Origin: Rotaria socialis
Lineage: Eukaryota > Rotifera > Eurotatoria > Philodinida > Philodinidae
Reading direction: 5' to 3'
Assembly (NCBI GenBank): GCA_905331475.1
Contig: CAJNYU010000035.1
Location: 1 to 64,000, forward strand
DNA: 64,000 bases
A program made the position numbers and the translations under genes. The notes beneath the pieces were generated by a model, which made no database searches, was not told the DNA's origin, and saw only the letters and a list, made by a program, of their open reading frames with translations. Below are positions 50,401 through 62,400 of this stretch, one piece after another (within the stretch, counting starts at the first letter, position 1; every line of letters begins with the position of its first letter).

Positions 50401-53400
50401 CAAATGTTTTATTATGTTTTTCATATTGATACCATATATTACATAGATGTTTTAGCTCTAAAATAGCACGTTCAATCGTTTGTTTACCATTATCAATAAC
50501 TAAATGCATTTGTTCAAAATTCTGTTGATAATTTAATTTGACCATTGAATTTAAATTATATTCGATGATCGATTGATATTGTTCATAACTTTGATTGAAA
50601 TCTTTTTCAAGATCTTCTAATTCAATTTTATATTCCTATAGAACGTACGAAAATATAAACGAATGAGAATGGTTTTCATTTAAATGAAAATTAAACAAAC
50701 CTCAATTTTACTTAAGCGACTTTGTAATGTATCTAAATCGCAATCTGTTTTCGTACATAACGATAGACGGTCCATGAAAAATTTTAATTTTTCCATTATT
50801 GATTGTTTACTATCTTCGATTAGAATTTGTGTGCGAACAAATTCTTCCAATGCGTTGGTTTTAACTCGAAGTTCTTCTTGAAATTCTTGTAAGACTTGTT
50901 GAATTAGATCAAATCGATCGTTGTCAGGAATTTTTTCTTTCAATGTATTCAATAATGCTTGTTTAACATTGATGTCATTGGAGAAGCATTTTAATTGATA
51001 TAAACGTTTACGATTTTCATCGCGTAAACTTAAATTATTTGTTAATTCGTTAAGTTTAAAGCGATGTTCAGTTATCCAATCATTGATTTCATTTAATGTT
51101 TCATCGATTTCCATTCGGTCGATTTTAACATTATGGATCATTTGTTTTAATTGTTTTTGTTTTATATTGTAGTTCGACCAGCGTGTTTGATATTCAGTTA
51201 AGATATATTTTAATTGTGCACGACCTTCAATGGATGTTGTTTTAAATACTTGTTCAAGACAATCATCAAGATTTGATAGAAGACTTTCGCCATCGATATT
51301 TTCATTGATTAAATCCTAACAATGAGAAAACATTTGATTAGAGAATCGCTGCCTTTTATGTGTTAGAAAGGAATGCAAATTCGTTATTAACTGTTGATCA
51401 CGTTAGGGAATAATGAATCATAGATAGTTATAGAGAAATATCTTGATCAGTTAGCTTTTAAGAATTTATGGGAAATTACGATTATTGTTAAATGAAAAAC
51501 AGGATTGATGATCGCTGGATTTTTATTTAAATGCAAATAGCGGTGAACCAACCGAGCATGTAAGGGGAAGTCTACAAAAGAGTCAGTCTTATCGTGAACT
51601 AAATTTTCTTTCACAGCTATGCAAGAGATAATTCTAAACAGTAGAACAGGTTGATGGCTAGAAATTTTTTTATAGGACACAGATTTGAATAAACGACAAG
51701 CTCTTCATGCATACTTGTCTTAACCGCTTGATGGTTTTCAAGTTTATCTTGGTATTTAGTTCAGAGAAGCGAAAGAAAATTGAGAGAGTGCTGTTGCTTG
51801 GCAATCACTTTGCAGCTTAGACTGCTGCTCGGAAACGGGTCTCATGATCTAATGAGCTTTTTACAACCACTATTAGCTTCGGCTTCGGGTAGAAAGTCGA
51901 TCTTATTCGGCATTGTTTCGCTCAATCATTTGAGCTCTATGCACATACGGAACTAACGGTTATTACAGTAAACTTATTCTATTGTTTATAAATTGATCTG
52001 AAACATCAAGGAAAGTATTTTATTCCTACTACATACCTCTACACTTCGATAGTGTTCTTCAATAGCATAATCTGTTCTCATTTCGTTAGTTGAAGTGTGT
52101 TGTTCTAATCGATTTTCAGCATCTGCCATCCATAGGTGAAATCGCTCTGATATTGTTTCAAAATGTTCATGATATTCAACTGCTTCTGATGCGTGACGTA
52201 ATGCATCCTATTAAAATTTAGATTTATTAGTTTAGACAAAGTAGAACAAATCGACACGTACTTGAGCATTGGAAAGTAATTGTTGTCGTTTTTCCATACA
52301 TTGATTATAACTTTGAATTAACGGAACAGTTGAAACTCTACTTTCAAGTTGTTTTAATTCTTGTTTAAGATCGATATTGGTTTCCAAGTTTCGAATAAGA
52401 ATCTTTAATAGAAGATTAGTTTTTAATTTTACGCTGAAACAATTTATTTACCTTTATTTGCTCAAGTTTTTCTACTTTTAATGTAAGCGTCGATTGATTT
52501 GTGGTCATTAATTGAAAAACATTTTCTTGCTGTTTCAAGCATTCATGAATATCAATTACTGTTAAATCTAACTTTTTAATTTCATTTTCAATATTAATTA
52601 TTTCTTGTTTTTGATCATCGAAATCACTAATAAACTCGACCCATTCATCATCAATAGCTTGACATTCATCATCGATTTCGTTAATATTATATTCATTATT
52701 TAATAAATTTCGTGTTAATTTTATATGTTCAATAGCTTGATGAACGTAACTACGACCATTGGTCAACGTCTGGGAAATTTCCTAAAAGAAAAAGAAAAGG
52801 AATAATTTCAAAATAAAATAATTTTTTAGCTATTTTGTTTTCAACATACGTTTAACAATCGTTGTTTAACATCAATAGTTAAACGATGATCGTTAGATAA
52901 TCTTGTTAATTTAACACGTAAGCCTTCTATATATTTCCTATAAGTTTCTATTGAATTATTTGTTTCACTTTCAATACGTTCATCGATACGTTCACTAAAA
53001 CGGTTTATGTCTTGGCTTAATATTCTATAACGATTATTAATATTCATTAGTGTTGTTGATAATTGTGTACTTTCATGGCGAATATTATTATTTGTGTAAT
53101 GTTGAATACTTTCATTTAATCGTTGAAGTTGCGAACTAAATAATAATGTAAGTTCATTTTGAATTTGTTTTATTTGTTGATGAAGTTTAACAAAGTTATC
53201 GATTGATTCAGTTTCATTGAAAATTTTCTCGAATGATTCTCGTTGTTCAGTTAGCTTTAAGAGTAATGGATTAAGTGAATCAAGATCGGATAATAATCTT
53301 GAACTTTGTTCTTGAATATTTCGTTCGTTTTCAACAGATTGATTTATTTGAAAATCAAAAATTTCTATACGCTCATTAATACTATGACGAAATTGTTCTA

Positions 53401-56400
53401 ATCTACTGAAATTATGTTGATTACAATTTGTTTCTAAGCGATGTAACTGTTCATCGTATTGACTCAATAAATTAGCTACAATTGGACGTTGAGTCTAAAT
53501 AAAATAAAAGATATTATTTCTTGTTTTAAAATATAGTTTACAATTCATTTACTTGTACGACTTCAAGAAAACGATTTTGATCAATATTTTCCGTCATTTT
53601 CGATGCTAATTCATCAAGTCCATGAACTTTTGTATCGAGTTCTTTTTGAATTTTTTCAATAGTTTGCAAATAACTACAAATTGTTTCCGTATGTTTAATA
53701 TGATCAGGTACATCAGCCTAGAAAATATAAAATTATTCAAATTCGACAATTCAGAATAATATTTACTTCAAATGTTTGACGCATTTTTGCTTGTAAATCT
53801 GATAGATTAAAATACGAGGACCAATTCATTTCATACCATGATTGCAATAGATCGATGAATTCATCACGACGCTTTTGGCAGATTGCCATATCATGTTCGG
53901 CACTCTGATGTTGGTCTAATTGAATTTGCTAAATGAAAAAAAACATTATTATACATATGATAGAATCATTGAAATCTTATATTTTAAATTACTTTTAATT
54001 TTTTCAAATGATTTTTTGCTTGTTGAAATGAATTCGAGCTATTCATAGTTTCACTTAGAATTAATTCAACATGATGAATAGTTGTTTCAATTTGTTTTTC
54101 AAGCACTTCGATTTCATTGAATAATGTATGTGTTCGTTGTAGAACATAGAGACGTTCATTTGCTTCAAGATTTAGTTTTTCCCATTCGATTTGAGTTTTT
54201 TGTAAGACGTCTTCGATTTCGGTCGCTGAGTTTATCGATGTTCGTACGAGTTGTTTGAATAGTGGATCAAGTTCATGTTCGATTTCGTCTTGTAAGCGCT
54301 GGAAAGCAAAAGCTCACGAGAAGAGCTCGCTGCGAGCGTGCAGCATGGCACAAAAAGATAGGGGAGAGAGAGAGAGAGAGAGAGAGCGAAAGACGTAAGC
54401 AAGCAAGTCGAAGTGTTAAGCATCGAAAGCAAGGCTATAGGAATCGATGTGACAAGGGATGTGTCATAAATCTATATAATACATATATATATATATATAT
54501 ATCTACGTGTGCATTAGTGAAATCTATACACACACGGACACACAGTTTGTTGTAGCTATTTAGAGGGCATAGAACGAATTGGCGAGTGAACGCATTTTTA
54601 TTATGGCTGTTTTTTTTATATATCAATCTTGAAAGTGGCTATATAAAGGTAAGTTTTCTATAACACATTCATTTTTTTTAATTTCAATTCCCTAAATTCC
54701 TTGGTTTTATTGTTTTCACGCAATAATGTTTAATTATGTCAATGCTTAGGAAAGAAAATAAAGATATGAAATATGAAGCTAACATACCTTGATGATAATC
54801 ATGAGATCTTCAATATCATGAATAGAGTAGCCAGAAAGGCGAGATGAACGAAGATTGCCGGACAGAATATTAATACGTGAAAGTAAATTGCTATGGGCTT
54901 GAGTAAAATCTTCGACTAATTGATTTATTTCTTGAGTTTGAGTACGACGTTGGATAAGCTATGTGAATAATAGTAAAAAAAAAGAAATATAAACTAAACT
55001 ATCCAGTAAGAAGATAGTTCTTAGATGATACAAAATAAAATTATGTTTTGAACTAATTTTTTAACAGTCGTCGAATCTTTAGATTGAACTAAACGAATCA
55101 CAAAACGTTCCTATTGACTATTTTATTTGTAAATTTATATTTTTCGGAAAAGTAAATAGTATGCTTTTAGATGAGATTGAAATACGCTTACTTTATTTTC
55201 AGCCATATCGATTAGATTTTGAATACTACGACTTTCAACCGTAAAGAAGATGGTTCGATTTGTTGTTGAATCTGTTATTGTTGTATTACTTTCTTCCATG
55301 AGACGATCCAATATACTACTCTCCGATTGAATTGCACGTAGATCAGTTGTGTAACGTTCAATTTGAGTTTTAATTCCATCGATATCTTGAATTTTAAGTT
55401 GTTGTTTTTGTTGTAAATCATCGTTTATTTGTTGTAATTTATTTCGTAGTTCATTCGAACGATTTATATGTTCTTCAAAGCGTGTTAATAAATCAATACG
55501 TTTTTGTAAGATATTTTCGTAACTTCATAAAAAGAAAAGAAAGAAAGAAAGAAAGAGCTATATGATTTGTCATTTATTTTGAGTTTACTTACATTTGTAA
55601 TCGTTGTCGATGAGCTTCATAAGCACTTTGTATAGTTTGTAATTCCGCTTTAGGTAAGCCGGCAACTTCCAGTTCAGCTAGATCATGCCCAACTGTTGAA
55701 AGCAAAGTTTGAACAGGTTGTAATTGTTTTTCGATTTGGTGTAAACGTTGCAACGTTTGATTCCATGTTGCACTTTGAATTTGTCCATGATTTTCAATTT
55801 GTTCAACAACATCGCGTACACTACGTTCAAACGATTCAAATCGACTATGAAACGATTTTCGAGATTCAAACAAGTGTTCAGTTTCACGAAGCTGGAAAAT
55901 AAAAATAATTTTTTCGTTATATTGTTTAAGAAATAAATCAACGTTTCGTATTACTTGAACATTTTTTTAATTGGTAATCTTATCGAATACTGTAGAAATG
56001 GATCCTTTGATTAAGATTTTACTTAAATCAGAGGTCACATAGTTTATTTTTTCGCTATACAATTCGGGCTGAAATTTTTAGTAAATTTCGATAAAGAAGT
56101 CTTGAATATTTTCGGTTGAAAATTTAAAATAGAATCTATTGTATAATGAAATAGATTTCCTACTGATTCAGTACTTCTCGCGAGTGGGCATTAAGTAAAA
56201 GCTTTTCATTAACTAGTAACTCTACATGATCAATCAATAGAGTCCTGCATTGGAGTACGAAACCCGATTCTGACTCCGACTCCATCGGAGTCGGACTTGG
56301 AATCGGAATCGTGAAAAAATATTTTCCGGAGTCGGAGTCGGAGTAAAAAATGGCACAGGACTCCGCAATTCGATTTCTACTCTGACGAAGCTGAAGTAGT

Positions 56401-59400
56401 AGAAAACAAAATAAATTTTCTATGAATTCACGTTTGTGCTATATTACTACAAAAATCACATCATCTGACTTTCCCTTAGATACAAGTTTATTCACGAGTA
56501 TATTGTATAATGAACAAAGATATGCTAATTATAATTTTATAAATAAATCCTAAGCAAAAATAATATGAAAATACTTCCACCATTCACTTGATGCTGATGT
56601 TTTTTTCTTCTCAACAAATTTTATTGGTGAATCATTATCTTTAATTAATTGTTCAAGTTCTTGTTTAGGTTAAATGCTTTTTATTCATAATATTTTTTGC
56701 GTTCGAAAACAAATGTAAAGAAATGAATTCTACGACAATGTGCACTGTTCGTTCCTTATTGATTCATTTACTTATATATATCCTTTCAGAATATCAAACA
56801 TTTGATATAAATTCGATGTCACTAAGCTGCAAAAAGAAGTCGGGTTTTTCCGGAGTCGGAATCGGATTCTGGAAAAATTTTCCGTCTGAGTCGGAGTTGG
56901 AATTGGAATCGGGTCGGGTTTAAGAATCAAAAAGTGCGACTCCGCTGATCTCTATCTATCAACGTCTCCCCTATGAAATGCTTTGGATAGACAAATGATT
57001 CCAATGGAGTGAAACATACTCTGAGATAAACTGGCCACATTGTTTGACGACGAACGTTTTTTTTTTACTTTATGAAATGTTCATTACTTTTTGTAACATT
57101 GAACTGTTTCTTTTTTTGAAGAAGAAGAAGAAGATGAAAAATGAGAAGACATTTAGAGGTTTAGTTTTCGTATTACATCACAGTTTCTTTCTCTTTCTTC
57201 ATGCCAACAATTGGCTTTAATTCGTTTTCTTTTAAACGTTATTTTATCATTTGTAATATGATTTTAAACTTACTCGGTCTATCATAAGTCGGTTGAGGTC
57301 ATTCCATCGTTTTTCAATTGTTAATTGTTCTTCATTGAGTATTCGTTGACCTTCCGGTGAACTATATTGTTTTAAATCTTTAAATTGCTTCATTAAACTA
57401 TTGCAGTTCACTGAATGATGAGTAATATTTTCAACAAGTAACTTGAAAAAACGAAAAAAAAATTAAAAAAAAGGCAAAATGAAATAATTTCTGATTCTTA
57501 CTCGAATATCATTAAGTAATGAATTGATTCGATTAAGATCCAATAATTTATTAAAATCTACTAATACGATATTATGGGCTCGTTGTTCAAAGTCAAAGAG
57601 AGTTCCATCGCGAAAAGCATTTAATTCAGAATCAAATGCACCCCATGCGCGATATTGTGCATTATAGATGGATGCTAATTCATCAGATCGTGAGACTATG
57701 TTCGCCCAACGTGTTGATAAAGATTTAATTAACAATTGTAGTTCCTTTTGATCAGCTACATTATGTTCTTCATTGTGTAGATTATTAAATATGGTTAACA
57801 TACGACGACGTTCTTCGAGAAATTCCTATTGAAAAAAGCAAAAGTAAAATGTTTTCTCTTCAGACACCATCTTTCTTTTTTTACTTTATGTTTATCAAGT
57901 AATTGTTTAGCATCATTTAGGTTCAAAGCACCAGTTTGCTCAAAACGGTTATTAAGATAATATTCTGTTTGTTCGATCCATGGTTGTAATTGTTGAATAT
58001 AACGCTGTGAAGTTTGAACGTGTGTTCGAGATTGTACTACTTGTTCTTCTTCTCGATTTATTTTATTAGATGTTGTTTCAGCTAATGCACGTAACTGATT
58101 TAAACGAGTCAAAGTATTTCTTAGATCTTTCGGTTTCGAGCGAAGTGTTTCAAGATTTGAGCCATCAGAATGTAACAATGATAATGCATGTAAATATCCA
58201 GAGACATCAATACGAATACGCTATCAAAAATAGAAATTGATTGTGATAACATCCTCAACATTTTATATACAAGATTACAAGGCCTGTCTCTTCAGTTAGA
58301 GATGATCAAAAGGGTTTCCATGTACTGAGGTAATTTGTAAAGTACGGAAGAATGTAAAACAAAGTTATCTTGCTTGAACTACAATCAGTTCGATTGTATG
58401 ACTTAAAGCTCTAGTTGAAGTCTAATTTCTCTCACAGCATATTCGTACACCGAGGGTAATTGAAGAAACCTTCAGAGTTTCTACAAAATTTAGTATCTCC
58501 AGAAAAATCTATTTTTTCAAAACTCTCTAACTTCGTTACTAAATTATTCGTTGTCGAGCTCTTCGGGCTATTCGTAGGAGAAATTTAGAATTTCCTTTTT
58601 GACCAATGCCCTTCTAGGAAGTATTAAACCAAATCTTTTTTTAGATTTCTTACTATCAATACAGTCACTATAAGAAATATTATCTAGAGATCCTGCGTCC
58701 TAGAAAGCTAGATACGTCATTTCATGTGTAATTTGTTTTTTCATTATAAAAATTTTGGCTACCTCTAATAATTGTTGTTTATCTTCCAATGATGTTTCTC
58801 CGAGCAATTTCGTCTCCAACACTGCATTTGTTTCTTTAAAAAACGATTCTAAACGTTTAAGATCATCATTAAATTGCATCCATTTCTGATTATCCGATAT
58901 TAAATCTTGTAAAATTTCCTCAGTTATTCGTAGTTTTTCAAAGAAATCTTCTTGCATATTATCATAATCAGTTTTAAGTGTTTGCAAATTTGCATAAGGT
59001 AATAAATTATTCGATGAGATAGTTTGTAAAGTTTGTCCTGTTTCGTCAACTAATGGCTTTAATTCTGCATAGGAATTTCGAAGATGCTAAATTAACAAAA
59101 AAAAGCCAAATAGAAAAGAAGATAGAGGTTCTTTTTGAAGTCTATACTTGACAACTATCGATTTCATTTTTAAACGAAGTAATTGAATTTCGATTGGAAC
59201 TCAGCAGCGAAAGTTCATTATGCAATCGTTCCGCTTGTTGTTGATAACGGCGTTTATTTCCATCAAAACGTTCCCAAAGTTCAAGTAAACGCTAGAACAA
59301 TATAATTTATTTTTAAAACAAGACGTCAAATATGTTTTCTTTTACTTTCAATTTTTCTAATAATTCTTCTGCTGATTGCATTTTATCGTTATAAACTTTT

Positions 59401-62400
59401 TGTGTATTTTGTACATCGTGTTGAACATATTTCGGTACTAAAGGTAATTTCATTATTTCTTGTCCACGTGTAACAAGTTCATTGATTTGTTGTGCATAAT
59501 TTTGTAAATTATGATAGACCTGAGTTTGCTCTTGTAAGCTACTACGAACATCCGATACATCACGGAAGTTCATTGGTACATTTGATATATTAGTTAAAAA
59601 TGTATTTAATTGTAAACTATTTTCATGAATTACTTTAGCTGGAATTATAACAGAACAGTATTGAGATGTTTCTTCAATAGAAACACATAGCTGTTTATAG
59701 CGTGATAAAAGCGCATCGAGTCGTTGACGATAACGAGCAGGTTCATCAGTAGCTTGCTCTTCGATAAGCTCGTTAAGGATCAACGGTAATGCTTTCGTAT
59801 AAGCAGATATTGTATCGATTTGTTGAAAGTCATTCTGGAAAATGAAACAAAACAAAAAATCTATAAGGTTTCGTGCGTAATTTTTCAATAGAGGAGATTT
59901 TTGATTAGCATATTTGAAACATATGAGCAAAGATAGATTCTTTCTGAAGAGAAAAGAATGTAAATTTTCTTATGGAAATTTAATCTTGATATCATGCGGT
60001 TCTGTTTGATGATAAATTACAACCGTTTCGTATTCATTTCATGATTGAATAACCGCTAGTGGAACGAGGTCAAAACTTGAGATAAATTTCTATCGTATCT
60101 CTTTCAAAGTTTTCACCGTTAACACATACATTCTGTGAGTAGTATTCAGTTTAAAAAAAAACTTTTTCTATTATTTTAACTAGATTCCACATCAGCTTCT
60201 ATTATTACACAATATTCAAGTTCAAGCATGAACTCTCAAGATCTCTTCAAATTTGAATATTTTCTTTTGGCTAGTTCTTTACACACATACACAACTAAGT
60301 AGGTCAAAAAAAAATCATGTTCGATTTATTTCAATGTCATCTACATGATTCATTTTGTCGAAGTATTAAGACAACCTTCTTTTCCCACTCAACAAGCGTC
60401 ATAATATTATAAGTGGGTAACAGAAAACTTCAAGTACATCAAAGTAGAGAAAAAATGATGTTAGAAGTAGCGCCATATATTTTAGAATTACAGAGAAGTA
60501 CTTGACGATTATTCGAAGTGTTCTCAAGTAGTCTTAATTACCTTCAAGTACGAAGCATATTGCTTCAGCCTAGTCATACTTACATGTAAAAAGAAATATT
60601 TAGGCCACTACAATTAACAGTCAAGGATATTCTATGATTAGGATGGTTGAAACAAAAAGTGTACTATTTCAAGTCGGAATCATAGACGCAGTTGAACAAA
60701 CCTTAAATTTATTGACAACCACTTTATACTGTTCTAAAGGTATATCAGTATTCTGCGTATTAGCCATGGATCGTTCAATAGTTGCCATCCAACTCTCAAC
60801 ATGATGAAATCTATAAAATAATATTTTTGTTTGTTCATTACTCTTCAAAAAAAAAAAAGCTTTAAAAGTTTACTTCTCTTCAAATTCTTGCCATTTCTTC
60901 GGTATAGTTTGAAGTTTTCTTCTAACATTATCAATTTTCGCTTGCATATTAGCCCAATAGTTATTTAATTTAATTGCACGCTGATCGATTTGTTCATTTT
61001 CATGACTAACTAATGTTTGTCCTTGTTCTTTCGTACGAATATCATTTGCAAATGTTTGTAAATCTCTCATATGAATTTCCATAGTCGGATGAAAATTATT
61101 CAATTGAAAACGTTCATTGTGGCGTCGTAAAATTTCTGTTGTATCATGTTGTCGTTCTAGTTGTTTAAGTTCATCGTTAAGTTCATTTTCGGCTTGTTCT
61201 AATTCTTGTACGACTACTTTTTCGATACGTTCGAATTGTAAACGTAATAGACGCACTGGAGCGTAACAAATAATTGTATTCCATTTGTTTTCAAGTGTAT
61301 CCATTAAAAATTGAATTTCCTTTTGTTCCATTTTATCTCGTATATGTAATAGTTCACGTCCGGACTTAATAAAACCATGTAGAATTTCATCGTCGATTGT
61401 TTGAAAAAAATCTTTATGTTTACGAATAAGATAAGCATAATCCTCGTGTTTTTCTTTCACAACAGTTTGCGCTTTATCTATCCATTCTTCTAAATGTTTT
61501 AGACGTTGATGAAAATCTTTCCACAATTGAGAATGTTGACTGAATTCTTTTTCCCAATAGCATGCTTGTTGATTTATTTGCTAGAAAGAAAATCTTAGAA
61601 AACGAGGATGACAACTTTTTTTCGGTCAGTTACTTCAAAGATATCGGCTAATTGCCGATATTGTTCATCGACGGGAGAAAAATCGAGTGGAATTAAATTC
61701 TCATTGGATTTTTTCATGGCTTGAATTAATTTTCCCTTGGTTTCAAGTAATGATTGATAATAGCCAATTTCAGCAAAAAAATTCTATAAATCAATAAATA
61801 TAATTCATAAGAAAATGATTTCAACGGTATTTACTCTATGCTGTTCAAGAAAATCTTCGATACGTTTAACGGGCACTTGAATCGAATATCGACTGATTAG
61901 CTGTTTAGCTTCATTGAACCATTGCTGACATTTTTGTAGGCCATCTTCAAATTTTTGTAAATGTCCAAGCATTGTTTTATTTCGTTTTAATGTTAACGGT
62001 AGATGTTCTTGTATTCGACGTAATTTTTCAAAACATGTTTGTAAAATAGAATTCATTTCACTTGTCGAAAACGTTTCACCGCTTTCACGTGCTATGACTT
62101 GACTTAATTTAGCAAGAGCTTGAATATTATCATTCAACATATCAATACCTGATTGTGCTTTCTAACAAAAAATTAATTTTATGATTAGTAGAAAAATTCT
62201 TTTCAACTTACATAAAGACGATTTTCTTGCTCTTTAAGTGCTTTAATTGTACATGGTAAATATGTCTGCATTTCAGCATCGATTTTATCTAATGTATCCA
62301 ATACATTCGAGCGGCCAGCATAAAATTCGTCACGTTTCTTCTTAATGGATTCATCGTGTTCAAATTGATGAACACGATCGAATATTTCTTTCCATCGACG

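Noticed and set aside
54262..54555. Plus-strand frame rich in Glu/Arg
   Set aside because: Driven by the GA microsatellite and antisense to an exon end.
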